From Marinibaculum pumilum (GTDB lineage: Bacteria > Pseudomonadota > Alphaproteobacteria > Ferrovibrionales > Ferrovibrionaceae): a stretch of 64,000 nucleotides of DNA. The position numbers and the translations under genes are program-made. A model generated the notes under the pieces. That model had not been told where the DNA came from. It saw only the letters and a list, made by a program, of their open reading frames with translations, and made no database searches. The stretch is from positions 310,001 to 374,000 of the forward strand of contig NZ_JBHRTR010000028.1 of the NCBI RefSeq assembly GCF_042646425.1, given 5' to 3'. Position 1 is the first letter of the stretch; each line of letters starts with the position of its first letter. Positions 1 to 7,418 of the stretch are shown here, one piece after another.

Positions 1-282
1 CACCCCTACCTGGTGCCGACCCATGCCCGCCGTCTGGCCCGCCTCTACGGCACCGCCGCCTGGGACCTGCTGGAAGGCGGCGAGGCTGCCCTGGGCCAGC
101 ACTTCGGCGCCGACCTCTACGCGGCGGAGCTGCGCCATCTGGTCGCCCGCGAATGGGCGGCGACAGGCGAGGACGTGCTCTGGCGCCGCACCAAGCTGGG
201 GCTGCGGCTGAGCGAGGCAGAGCAGAATGCGGTGGCGGACGCCGTGGCGGAACTGCGGGCGGCGCTGCCGAACCGGCCCTGA
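1..282 (+). CDS. glpD: glycerol-3-phosphate dehydrogenase, C-terminal end (5' truncated by window)
   Basis: The reading frame is open from base 1 and gives the last 93 residues of a protein whose start lies outside the window. The segment EDVLWRRTKLGLRL (about residues 57-70 here), preceded by an alpha-helical stretch ending in AREWA, is the conserved C-terminal cap of aerobic, FAD-dependent, membrane-associated glycerol-3-phosphate dehydrogenase. That enzyme oxidises sn-glycerol 3-phosphate to dihydroxyacetone phosphate and feeds electrons to quinone. The FAD domain is not visible, so the assignment rests on the cap domain alone. It ends 133 bases before the next gene, and no obvious terminator is seen. 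Confidence 0.85.
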   Translation, partial: HPYLVPTHARRLARLYGTAAWDLLEGGEAALGQHFGADLYAAELRHLVAREWAATGEDVLWRRTKLGLRLSEAEQNAVADAVAELRAALPNRP

Positions 283-415
283 GGGACACTGCCGGGAACC
301 TGACAAGGCAATGTGAAAGCGCTGCCGACGCGAAGGGAAAGTGCTAGCGTAGGCGTGCCGCGACCGGACCGGCATAGCAGCCGGCAAGAGTCGAACGAAA
401 GGAAGGAAGCGCAGC

Positions 416-673
416 ATGCTCCTCACGCAAGATCATTACCGTGCCATAGAAGCCGGAATGCTCGCTGTGCTCAAGAAGGGTGGCGTCGAGGCCGGGTACT
501 TCCCCGACAACGCAAAGCAGCTCTGGTCGATCTTCGACGCGGCTGCGAAGCAGAAGCACTTTTCCTTGAGCGAGATCAACGCCAAGTACGAGAACGCCGT
601 CATCGAGAGCGCCATGCGCCGGATGGCGGCCGTCTGGCGCGGCGAACGGCGCAATCCGTTCCCTGACGGCTGA
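416..673 (+). CDS. small hypothetical protein, 85 residues
   Basis: I do not recognise a family. The ATG follows a good ribosome-binding sequence, AAGGAAGGAAG, about 8 bases upstream, which supports a real gene. The product is soluble, helical and mixed-charge, with no signal peptide or membrane segment. Its middle reads like a short helical bundle (LWSIFDAAAKQKHFSLSEIN) and it ends in a basic then proline-rich tail. Codon choice is less GC-biased near its start than in neighbouring genes. It stands alone between glpD and the toxin-antitoxin block, with 133 bases upstream and about 140 bases of non-coding sequence downstream. Confidence 0.6.
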   Translation: MLLTQDHYRAIEAGMLAVLKKGGVEAGYFPDNAKQLWSIFDAAAKQKHFSLSEINAKYENAVIESAMRRMAAVWRGERRNPFPDG

Positions 674-812
674 GCGCAGGCGCCTGTCCCGGCGGCGCCG
701 GATCGCTGTTGCAAGGGCGGCGCGTTGCAGGGGGGCTTCGTTTTTTCTGCGGCAATAGATTCGGTAGGCCGCGCAGCGACGCGCCCGGCCCGATGACCCG
801 CAGTGAAAGGCC

Positions 813-1247
813 TCAGCCCCCGGCAGCGGCCTCCCAGGGGTTCAGCAATGCCAGATCGAAGCGCTGGAAATCCCTGACGTTCCGGGTGACGAGAACCAGG
901 CCGCGCTCAATCGCGACCGCAGCAATCTGGGCATCTGCTGCCGACGGTGTCTGTCCCATGCGATCGCCGTCGCCCATCAGCCGGCCCCAGATCCGTGCGG
1001 CCGCCTGGTCGAAGGGCAGGATGCGGCCCTCAAACTGCCGGCCGAGATCGTCCTCGATCCAGGTCATGAAGCGCTCGCGTCGCACCTGCTCCCTGACCCT
1101 GGCGGCACCGCGCACCAGTTCGCCAATCGTCTGCGATGCCAGGTACAGCTCTGACGGCGCCTGGCGTTCCAGCCACCCGAGGAGCCGGGGTTCGGGCCTT
1201 GCCCTGACCGTCTCGCTGATGACGTTGGTATCGAGCAGATAGGGCAT
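813..1247 (-). CDS. PIN-domain ribonuclease toxin (VapC/FitB type)
   Basis: A 144-residue PIN-domain protein. The metal-binding acidic residues of the family are in place: Asp6 in LLDTNVIS, Glu43 in the IGELVRG helix, Asp105 in PSAADAQIAA, and Asp126 near the end in TRNVRDF. PIN toxins of type II systems are Mg2+-dependent endoribonucleases that cut tRNA or rRNA and are held inactive by the cognate antitoxin. The ATG shares one base with the TGA of the upstream antitoxin gene, the usual translational coupling. DAQIAA and the C-terminal NPW-type ending are closest to the FitB branch. The RNA target cannot be read from the sequence. Confidence 0.9.
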   Translation of the reverse strand: MPYLLDTNVISETVRARPEPRLLGWLERQAPSELYLASQTIGELVRGAARVREQVRRERFMTWIEDDLGRQFEGRILPFDQAAARIWGRLMGDGDRMGQTPSAADAQIAAVAIERGLVLVTRNVRDFQRFDLALLNPWEAAAGG

Positions 1248-1528
1248 CAGCCGAGATCGGCGGATCGGCCGGTCGAGCCATCACGTTCGGTCTCCAGGTC
1301 GGCGCCCACCAGCGGCGAGCGGCGGAAGAAGGCGACCAGTTCCGATCCAGTCACCGCCTTGGCCGCTGACACGATCGGCCCAAGCGCATCCCTGATCCGC
1401 TCGGCATCCTTGCCACCGGCGCGCAGGGCGCCGGCGACCGCCTTCAGGAGCCTTGCATCGCCGCTCGGAACGGTGACCTCGACCCGCTTCGACCCGCCTG
1501 CCGCAACCCGGGTGCGATGACGGGCCAC
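1247..1528 (-). CDS. antitoxin partner of the PIN toxin
   Basis: Gene immediately upstream of the PIN toxin, with its stop codon overlapping the toxin ATG. I place the start at a GTG at 1528, six bases after AAAGGG, giving 93 residues. The frame stays open up to 1732, but that longer version would run into the divergent parD control region and its extra N-terminus does not look conserved. The core SKRVEVTVPSGDARLLKAVA and the segment TGSELVAFFRRSPL match small proteins I recall preceding FitB/VapC-type PIN genes in alphaproteobacteria. Role by context: neutralises the toxin and probably represses the operon. No clear ribbon-helix-helix or AbrB fold is seen. Confidence 0.7.
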   Translation of the reverse strand: MARHRTRVAAGGSKRVEVTVPSGDARLLKAVAGALRAGGKDAERIRDALGPIVSAAKAVTGSELVAFFRRSPLVGADLETERDGSTGRSADLG

Positions 1529-1702
1529 ACGGCCCTTTGGTGGGTTGGTCGATCCAGCCTGAGCCACGGCACCCTCCAAATCCGGAAACGTATCCGGACA
1601 ATGGCGATGCCCGGCTGCCTCGTCAAGAAGCCTGTCCTGCCCCCGGATTGCAAAGGTTGTCTTGGCAATGATCTGCATGCCCTCGCGGTGGGGCGCTTGA
1701 TG

Positions 1703-1753
1703 GACAACAAATGTTGTCGATGTGGCAGGCATGGGCTACCCTGCCAGGGCAGG
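1703..1753 (+). promoter_or_regulatory. parDE control region with stacked palindromes
   Basis: Two dyads precede parD. At 1703-1718 GACAACA and TGTTGTC flank AA. At 1740-1753 CCTGCC and GGCAGG flank AG. In addition TGGCAGG at 1723-1729 pairs with CCTGCCA at 1740-1746. A possible promoter is TTGTCG (1714-1719), 16 bases, CTACCC (1736-1741), which would place the dyads across it. This is the layout expected for an autoregulated antitoxin operator, here probably bound by ParD. The first dyad also lies upstream of the leftward antitoxin/toxin pair. Confidence 0.5.
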
Positions 1754-1769
1754 TTCTGAGGAGTTTGTC

Positions 1770-2039
1770 ATGCCCCGGCTTTCGATCGACATCAGCCCAC
1801 AGCAACACCAGCAGTTGAAGGCGATGGCCGCACTGAAGGGCCAGAGCATCAAGGACTATGTGCTGGGCCGTGCGCTGGTCGACATGCCGGACCCGGCGAC
1901 GATGACCGACGCCGAGGCGCTGCAGGCGCTCAAGGAACTGCTGGCCCCGCGCCTTGCCGAAGTCGAAGCCGGTCAGGTGGTTGCCGCCACGGCGGACGAC
2001 ATCAAGCGCACGGCGCGGTCGCGCCGGGGGAGCAGGTGA
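1770..2039 (+). CDS. parD: ParD-type antitoxin (RK2 family)
   Basis: An 89-residue protein. Its first 35 residues, starting PRLSIDISPQQHQQLKAMA and followed by a GQSIKDYVL segment, closely follow the ribbon-helix-helix domain of plasmid RK2 ParD. The ATG at 1770 is preceded by GAGGAG; an in-frame ATG at 1722 would read through the operator and is not preferred. ParD dimers bind DNA with the N-terminal domain and neutralise ParE with the acidic, extended C-terminus, which is present here (about residues 45-80). The gene overlaps parE by four bases (GTGA). Confidence 0.88.
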   Translation: MPRLSIDISPQQHQQLKAMAALKGQSIKDYVLGRALVDMPDPATMTDAEALQALKELLAPRLAEVEAGQVVAATADDIKRTARSRRGSR

Positions 2040-2335
2040 CGGGGTATCGCTTCACGCGATCCGCGCAGGAAGACCTGATCGACATCTGGCTCTACACGCA
2101 GGAGAGGTGGGGCGAAGTCCAGGCCGACAGCTACCAGGACGCGCTCCATCTCTGCTGCCAGAGGATCGCGGCCGGAGAAGCGCAGTCGAAACCCATTGCC
2201 GGTCTGGAGTGGGTCCGGTCCCATCGTTGCGAGCATCACTACCTGTTCTTCGTCGCGCAGGGCTCGACCGTGATCGTCCTCGCCGTCCTGCATGAGCGGA
2301 TGAACCTGATGGAGCGCCTGCGCGACAGGCTGTGA
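2036..2335 (+). CDS. parE: ParE-type toxin
   Basis: A 99-residue RelE/ParE-fold protein starting with GTG inside the parD stop region. The N-terminal pattern YRFTRSAQEDLIDIWLYT, two helices with a conserved Asp/Leu face, and the later strand HHYLFFVAQGSTVIVLAVLH are diagnostic of ParE. ParE toxins poison DNA gyrase and block replication; ParD prevents this. Gene order and the 4-base overlap with the antitoxin are canonical. The fkbM-like gene ends convergently 50 bases downstream, with a weak GCCGTCG/CGACGGC dyad (2347-2353 and 2377-2383) between them. Confidence 0.9.
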   Translation: MTGYRFTRSAQEDLIDIWLYTQERWGEVQADSYQDALHLCCQRIAAGEAQSKPIAGLEWVRSHRCEHHYLFFVAQGSTVIVLAVLHERMNLMERLRDRL

Positions 2336-2385
2336 CGGCGGCCATTGCCGTCGTCTGCCATCCCTCACCTGGCGAGCGACGGCCG

Positions 2386-3483
2386 CTACCCCTTCCCGTA
2401 CCGGGTCGGCGGCGGCGCCCAGTCCTCCAGGCCGAGCCAGGTCCGGCGATAGGCGCGGCGGTGGGCGATGGCGATCTCGCGATAGGCGGCGTAGCTGAGG
2501 ATCTCGCCGTCCAGGGTCGGGGTCAGCAGGTCGTAGAGGGCGTCGAGGCTGGTGCCGTCCGCCAGGGCGGGGGCGATGCGGTCGCCCAGATGTTCCAGGA
2601 TCTCGATGCCGGCATCGCCATAGTCGAACAGGTCCATCAGGGCGCAGAGGCGCAGCAGCTTCGCCGCCGGCCAGGCGTCGAGCGGGTCGCCGGCGATGGC
2701 GGCGGCTACGGGATCGCGGAAATAGAGCGCGTCGCCGGTGAAGGCCTGGCCATAGTCGAAATGGCGGTAGCCCAGCCGGGCCTTCGCCTCCGGATTGTCG
2801 AACTGGCCGGTCAGGCGGCCGCTGGGGATGGTGGCACGCGGATAGTAGTGCGGCTTGATGTCGAAGAAGCGGAAGCCGTGACCGCGGAGATAGATGTCGA
2901 TCTCCGCGAAGGAGGCGGCATAGTCGCGCTTCACCGGCGGGTCCCACCAGAATTCCGTCTTCACGCCCAGCACATGGCGGTCGGCCAGGGTCTGGTGCGC
3001 GCCCTTCAGGATGTCGAGCTCCGCGCCCTCCACGTCGATCTTGATGAAGTCGATGCGGTCATAGCCTTCCGTCCGGCAGACGGAATCCAGGCTGCGGGTC
3101 GGCAGCATCACCTCGCGGACCGTGTCCTGCTCGGTGACGGGGAAGCGGCCGATCCAGTCGGGGTTGGCGGCATAGAAGCTGGAGCATTGGCCGAAGCGGG
3201 CGATGCGGAACAGCCGTTCGCCGTCGCTGTCGCTGAGCGCAAAGGGCAGGTGGCGGATGGCGCTGCCGCCTTCGGTTTCCGCGCTCTCGACGTTCAGCCG
3301 CGCGGCCTCGTCCGGGTCGGCCTCGAAACCGACGAAGCTGGCGGCCGCGCCCAGCGGCGTCCAGATCTTCTCGATGCCGTTGCGGGAGCCGATATCGACG
3401 ATGCGGCAGCCCTCTTCCGGCGGCAGCAGCGTGGCGAGCGCAGCGGCGAAGCGGGGGGTCGGGTTGGGGCGCTGCAGGGTCAC
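2386..3483 (-). CDS. FkbM-family SAM-dependent methyltransferase
   Basis: About 365 residues. The SAM-binding loop VDIGSRNG lies near residues 29-36, and the FkbM signature FIKIDVEGAELDILKGA near 146-162. This family O-methylates sugars, polyketides or lipids; the substrate here is unknown. The C-terminal ~150 residues beyond the catalytic domain are helical and not assigned. An in-frame TTG at 3531 would extend the protein by 16 residues, but it sits inside the T-run of the terminator that closes the upstream transporter operon and has no ribosome-binding site, so I prefer GTG at 3483. It probably has its own promoter despite following the transporter genes on the same strand. Confidence 0.8.
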   Translation of the reverse strand: MTLQRPNPTPRFAAALATLLPPEEGCRIVDIGSRNGIEKIWTPLGAAASFVGFEADPDEAARLNVESAETEGGSAIRHLPFALSDSDGERLFRIARFGQCSSFYAANPDWIGRFPVTEQDTVREVMLPTRSLDSVCRTEGYDRIDFIKIDVEGAELDILKGAHQTLADRHVLGVKTEFWWDPPVKRDYAASFAEIDIYLRGHGFRFFDIKPHYYPRATIPSGRLTGQFDNPEAKARLGYRHFDYGQAFTGDALYFRDPVAAAIAGDPLDAWPAAKLLRLCALMDLFDYGDAGIEILEHLGDRIAPALADGTSLDALYDLLTPTLDGEILSYAAYREIAIAHRRAYRRTWLGLEDWAPPPTRYGKG

Positions 3484-3529
3484 CGTGCGGTCCCGCTCAA
3501 TCTCCGGAAAGCCAGGGAAGGCCGATAGC

Positions 3530-3560
3530 AAAAGCGCAGCCGCTTGTCGACGCGGCTGCG
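3530..3560 (-). terminator. rho-independent terminator of the peptide-transporter operon
   Basis: On the minus strand CGCAGCCGC (3560-3552) pairs perfectly with GCGGCTGCG (3543-3535) around an 8-base loop, followed by C and TTTT. It lies directly after the stop codon of the last ATPase gene (3568). Confidence 0.6.
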
Positions 3561-3567
3561 GCGCGTT

Positions 3568-4551
3568 TCAGGCGGCCGGCCGGCCGGGATGCGACAGCGG
3601 GTGCCAGCAGGCGGCCGGCGGGCTGCCCTCCAGCACGGGCCGCTTCCGCCGGCACAGTTCCGAGGCGCGCGGGCAGCGCGGCGCGAAGGCGCAGCCGGGC
3701 GGCAGGTCATAGGGGTCCGGCGGTTCGCCCACCTCTTCCGCCGCCGGCAGCAGCGGGCGACCGCTGCCGGGATCGAGCCGCGGCGCGGCCTGCCGCAGCA
3801 GGTCGGTATAGGGGTGGCGCGGCGCGCGCAGCACCCTGTCAGCCGGGCCCTGTTCCACGATGCGGCCGGCATACATCACCGCCACCCGGTCGGCGATCGC
3901 CTCCACCACCGCCAGGTCGTGGCTGATGAACAGGTAGGTCAGGCCGTGCCGGTCCTTCAGGCCCGCCAGCAGGGCCAGCACCTGCGCCTGCACCGACAGG
4001 TCCAGGGCGGAGACCGGCTCGTCCAGCACCAGCACCTCCGGCTCCGCCGCCAGGGCGCGGGCGATGCCGACCCGCTGCGCCTGGCCGCCGGACAGTTCGT
4101 GCGGGTAGCGGTCCAGCAGATCCGGTACCAGGCCGACGGCGTCCGCCAGCGCCGCCATCCGCCGGCGGCGCGCGGCGCGGCCCATCCGCCGCAGCCGGCG
4201 CAGCGGTGCGGCGATGGCGCGGCCGACCGGGTGCCGTGGGTTCAGGGCGGCGACCGGATCCTGGAAGACGTACTGCACCCGGTGTCGCATCCGGCCGATA
4301 TGGACCTCCTGCCCTTCGAGGCGGATCCGGCCGCCGCTGGGCCGGTCCAGACCGACCAGCAGCCGCGCCAGGGTCGACTTGCCGCAGCCGGATTCGCCGA
4401 CTAGGCCCAGGGTCTCTCCGCGCCGCAGCACCAGGTCGACCTGCCGGACGGCCATCAGGGGCTGCCGGCCGGAGAGGCGCGCCAGCGGGCCTTCGCCGCC
4501 GAAGCGGCGGGACAGGCCCTCGGCCTGCAGGATCGAGGCGGCGGGGTTCAT
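3568..4551 (-). CDS. oligopeptide/dipeptide ABC transporter ATPase (OppF/DppF type)
   Basis: A 327-residue ATP-binding subunit. Walker A GESGCGKST at residues 52-60, ABC signature LSGGQ at 153-157, Walker B VLVLDEP at 173-179, and the switch His211. The C-terminus carries the oligopeptide-transporter extension with FAPRCP and a following Cys (about residues 285-300). It drives import by a peptide-type system together with the other ATPase domain encoded just upstream. It overlaps that gene by four bases (ATGA). Last gene of a leftward four-gene operon that starts with the binding protein. The substrate is not determinable: peptides, nickel, glutathione and opines all use this family. Confidence 0.92.
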   Translation of the reverse strand: MNPAASILQAEGLSRRFGGEGPLARLSGRQPLMAVRQVDLVLRRGETLGLVGESGCGKSTLARLLVGLDRPSGGRIRLEGQEVHIGRMRHRVQYVFQDPVAALNPRHPVGRAIAAPLRRLRRMGRAARRRRMAALADAVGLVPDLLDRYPHELSGGQAQRVGIARALAAEPEVLVLDEPVSALDLSVQAQVLALLAGLKDRHGLTYLFISHDLAVVEAIADRVAVMYAGRIVEQGPADRVLRAPRHPYTDLLRQAAPRLDPGSGRPLLPAAEEVGEPPDPYDLPPGCAFAPRCPRASELCRRKRPVLEGSPPAACWHPLSHPGRPAA

Positions 4552-6452
4552 CGCCGGTCTCCGGCCAGTGGGAACAGGCAGCGTGCGGCACGGTCGGGCG
4601 CGAGCCGGTCAAGCGCCACGGGACCCTCGCTGCAGGGTGGCTGAACGTGGGGACAACGCGGTGCGAAGGCGCAGCCGGGCGGCAGGTTGTCCGGCGCCGG
4701 CGGCAGGCCGGCGATCGGGTCGGCGCCGCCACCGCGCCGCGGCAGGCAGTCCAGCAGCTTCGCGGTGTAGGGATGCGCCGGGGCGGCGAGGAGAGCTGCG
4801 GCCGGGCCCTCCTCCACCACCTGCCCGGCATAGAGCACGGCGATGCGGTCGCAGAGCGCGCCGACCAGGGCCAGGTCGTGGCTGATGAACAGCAGCGCCG
4901 TGCCGCGATCCTCCGTCAGCCGGTGCAGCAGCGCCAGGACCTGCGCCTGCACGGTGACGTCCAGCGCGGTGGTCGCCTCGTCGGCCACCAGCACCGCCGG
5001 GTCGTTCGCCAGGGCGATGGCGATCGCCACCCGCTGGCGCATGCCGCCGGACAGTTCGTGCGGCCAGGCATCCAGCCGCCGTTCCGCCGCCGGAATGCGG
5101 ACCCGGGCCAGGAGGTCGGCGGCGCGGCGCCGCGCCTCCCGGCGGCCGATCGGGGCGTGGGCGCGCAGCGCCTCCGCCACCTGGTCGCCGATCCGGTGCA
5201 TCGGGTGCAGGCTGCTCATCGGGTCCTGGAACACCATCGCCAGCCGGCCGCCGCGCAGGGCGCGCAGTTCCTCCCGCCCCATCGCCAGCACGTCGCGGCC
5301 CTGCATCCGGACCTGCCCGGCGGTGATGCAGCCCGGCGGGCTGGGCACCAGGCGCAGCAGCGAGAGCGCGGTCGCCGACTTGCCGGAGCCGGATTCCCCC
5401 ACCAGGCCGAGCCGGGCGCCGGGCGGCAGGGCCAGGTCGACCCCCGCCACCGCCGGCAGGCTGCGGCGGCCCAGGCGGAACTCGGTGCGCAGGCCGGTGA
5501 CCTGCAGCGGCAGGTCCGGATCGGCAGCAGAAGACATTGCGGCCGGGTCGCGCCGCACCTCGGTCGCGGCCGCCGGCCGCGCCGGCACGCCGCTGCGCAG
5601 GCGCGGGTCCAGCGCGTCGCGCAGGCCGTCGCCGGCCAGGTTGATCGCCATCACGATGACGAAGACCATCACCCCGGGCACCAGGGAGACATGGGGCGCA
5701 ATGAACATCACCTTGCGCGCCTCCCCCAGCATGGCGCCCAGGTCGGCCAGCGGCGGCTGCGCGCCCAGGCCCAGGAAGGACAGGCCCGCCGTCTCCAGGA
5801 TCATCCAGCCGAAGCTGGTGGAGGCGGTGACCACGATCACCGGCAGCACGTTGGGCAGGATCTCGGTCGCCAGCAGGGCGAGCGGGCCGGCGCCGCCCAG
5901 CCGCGCGGCATCGACGAAGTCGCGCCGCGCCAGGCCCAGGGTGGCGCCGCGCACGGTGCGGGCGAAGAACGGCACGTTGACCGCGGCGATCGCCAGCAGG
6001 GCGTGGAACAGGCCGGGGCCCAGCACCGCGACGATCGCCAGCGCCAGCAGGATGTAGGGAAAGGCCATTAAGAGGTCGACGAACCGCATCAGCCCGCCAT
6101 CGACCGCCCCGCCGGCAAAGCCCGCGACCAGGCCGGTCAGGCTGCCCAACAGGGCCGCTGCCAGGGTCGCGGCAAGCGCCACCGCCAGCGACAGGCGGGT
6201 GCCCCAGACCAGGCGGGACAGCAGGTCGCGGCCCAGCGCGTCGGTACCCAGCGGATGGCCGGGGCTGAGCGGCGGCAGCAGGCGCTGGCCCAGCGCGGTG
6301 GCGGCCGGGTCCGGCAGCGGCAGCAGCGGCGCGGCCAGCGCGACGAGCGCCACCAGCGCCAGCACGGCGAGGCCGGCGGCGGCGAGCGGGTTGGCCAGCA
6401 GCAGGCGCAGGGTGCCGGGGCGGCCGTCGCGGTGGCCCGGAACCTGGCTCAT
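4548..6452 (-). CDS. fused permease-ATPase subunit of a peptide-type ABC transporter (DppC-DppD fusion)
   Basis: A single 634-residue reading frame joins two subunits usually made separately. Residues 1-290 are a DppC/OppC permease: a hydrophobic N-terminal helix, the PLGTDALGRDLLSR segment near residues 67-80, five further membrane segments, and the EAA loop DAARLGGAGP (181-190). After a linker of about 20 residues comes a DppD/OppD ATPase: Walker A GESGSGKSA (352-360), LSGG (467-470), Walker B VLVADEA (487-493) and the FAPRCP extension. An internal ATG at 5537 (Met306) lies at the domain junction and could start a separate ATPase. The start ATG at 6452 overlaps the dppB-like stop (ATGA). 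Confidence 0.9.
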   Translation of the reverse strand: MSQVPGHRDGRPGTLRLLLANPLAAAGLAVLALVALVALAAPLLPLPDPAATALGQRLLPPLSPGHPLGTDALGRDLLSRLVWGTRLSLAVALAATLAAALLGSLTGLVAGFAGGAVDGGLMRFVDLLMAFPYILLALAIVAVLGPGLFHALLAIAAVNVPFFARTVRGATLGLARRDFVDAARLGGAGPLALLATEILPNVLPVIVVTASTSFGWMILETAGLSFLGLGAQPPLADLGAMLGEARKVMFIAPHVSLVPGVMVFVIVMAINLAGDGLRDALDPRLRSGVPARPAAATEVRRDPAAMSSAADPDLPLQVTGLRTEFRLGRRSLPAVAGVDLALPPGARLGLVGESGSGKSATALSLLRLVPSPPGCITAGQVRMQGRDVLAMGREELRALRGGRLAMVFQDPMSSLHPMHRIGDQVAEALRAHAPIGRREARRRAADLLARVRIPAAERRLDAWPHELSGGMRQRVAIAIALANDPAVLVADEATTALDVTVQAQVLALLHRLTEDRGTALLFISHDLALVGALCDRIAVLYAGQVVEEGPAAALLAAPAHPYTAKLLDCLPRRGGGADPIAGLPPAPDNLPPGCAFAPRCPHVQPPCSEGPVALDRLAPDRAARCLFPLAGDRR

Positions 6453-7396
6453 CGCGCGATCCGGGGGTCCAAGGCGGCCTGCACCAGGTCGGCCAGCAGG
6501 TTCACCGCGACGAAGGCGGTTGCCAGGACCAGCACGCCGCCCTGCACCAGCAGGATGTCGCGGGCGGCGATCGCCTCCACCAGCATGCGGCCCAGGCCGG
6601 GCCACTGGAACACCGTCTCCACATAGACCGCGCCGCCCAGGACGAAGCCGGCCTGGGTGGCGACCACCGGGATCACGGTGACGATCGCGGCGCGGAAGGC
6701 ATGGCGGCGGACGATGCGGCCCTCCGCCACCCCCTTGGCGCGGGCGGTGCGGATATAGTCCTGGCGCAGCACCTCCAGCATCGCGGTGCGGGTCAGGCGG
6801 GCGATCACCCCGGTCGCCACCACCGCCAGGGTGACAGCCGGCAGGGCCAGGTGCGCGGCCAGGTCGAGCAGGCCGCCGCCGCCATAGACGGCCAGCATGC
6901 CGCTGGCCGGCAGCCAGCGCAGGGTGACCGCGAACAGCGCGACCAGCAGCAGGCCCAGCCAGAAGGCCGGCATCGACAGGCCGACCTGCACCGCCAGGGT
7001 GACCAGCCGGTCCGCCCAGCCGAACTGCCGCACCGCCGCCCAGGCCCCCAGCACCATGCCGAGGATGCTGGCCAGCAGCAGCGCGGTGCCGGCCAGCAGG
7101 GCGGTCGGGCCCAGCCGGCCGAACACCTCTGCCGCCACCGGCCGCTCCAGGCTGACCGAGCGGCCCAGATCGCCATCGGCCAGGTTGCCCAGCCAGACCA
7201 GGTATTGCGTGACCAGCGGCCGGTCCAGGCCGAGCTCCCGGTTCAGCCGCGCCACATTCTCCGGCGTCGCATAGGCGCCCAGGATCGCGGTCGCCGGGTC
7301 GCCCGGGATCAGCGCCATCATCAGGAACACCAGCACGGTCAGCCCGGCGAGGATCGGCAGGAGCGCCAGCAGGCGGCGCAGGGTCAGCGTGAGCAC
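6449..7396 (-). CDS. peptide-type ABC transporter permease (DppB/OppB type)
   Basis: A 315-residue inner-membrane permease starting with GTG. The N-terminal helix RRLLALLPILAGLTVLVF followed by LIPGDPA and the LNRELGLDRPL segment is the hallmark of the DppB family. The EAA loop lies near IRTARAKGVAEGRIVRRH, about residues 215-235. Six membrane spans are evident. It forms the pore with the permease half of the downstream fusion protein. It lies 22 bases after the binding-protein gene and overlaps the next gene by four bases. Confidence 0.93.
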   Translation of the reverse strand: MLTLTLRRLLALLPILAGLTVLVFLMMALIPGDPATAILGAYATPENVARLNRELGLDRPLVTQYLVWLGNLADGDLGRSVSLERPVAAEVFGRLGPTALLAGTALLLASILGMVLGAWAAVRQFGWADRLVTLAVQVGLSMPAFWLGLLLVALFAVTLRWLPASGMLAVYGGGGLLDLAAHLALPAVTLAVVATGVIARLTRTAMLEVLRQDYIRTARAKGVAEGRIVRRHAFRAAIVTVIPVVATQAGFVLGGAVYVETVFQWPGLGRMLVEAIAARDILLVQGGVLVLATAFVAVNLLADLVQAALDPRIAR

Positions 7397-7418
7397 GGCT
7401 CTGCCGCGGCGGAAAGGG

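Noticed and set aside
1529..1732. Longer version of the PIN-toxin antitoxin
   Set aside because: The extension would run through the parD operator, and the sequence does not resemble the conserved antitoxin; GTG 1528 has a ribosome-binding site.
3484..3531. TTG 3531 as the start of the FkbM methyltransferase
   Set aside because: It lies in the T-run of the terminator closing the transporter operon and has no ribosome-binding site.
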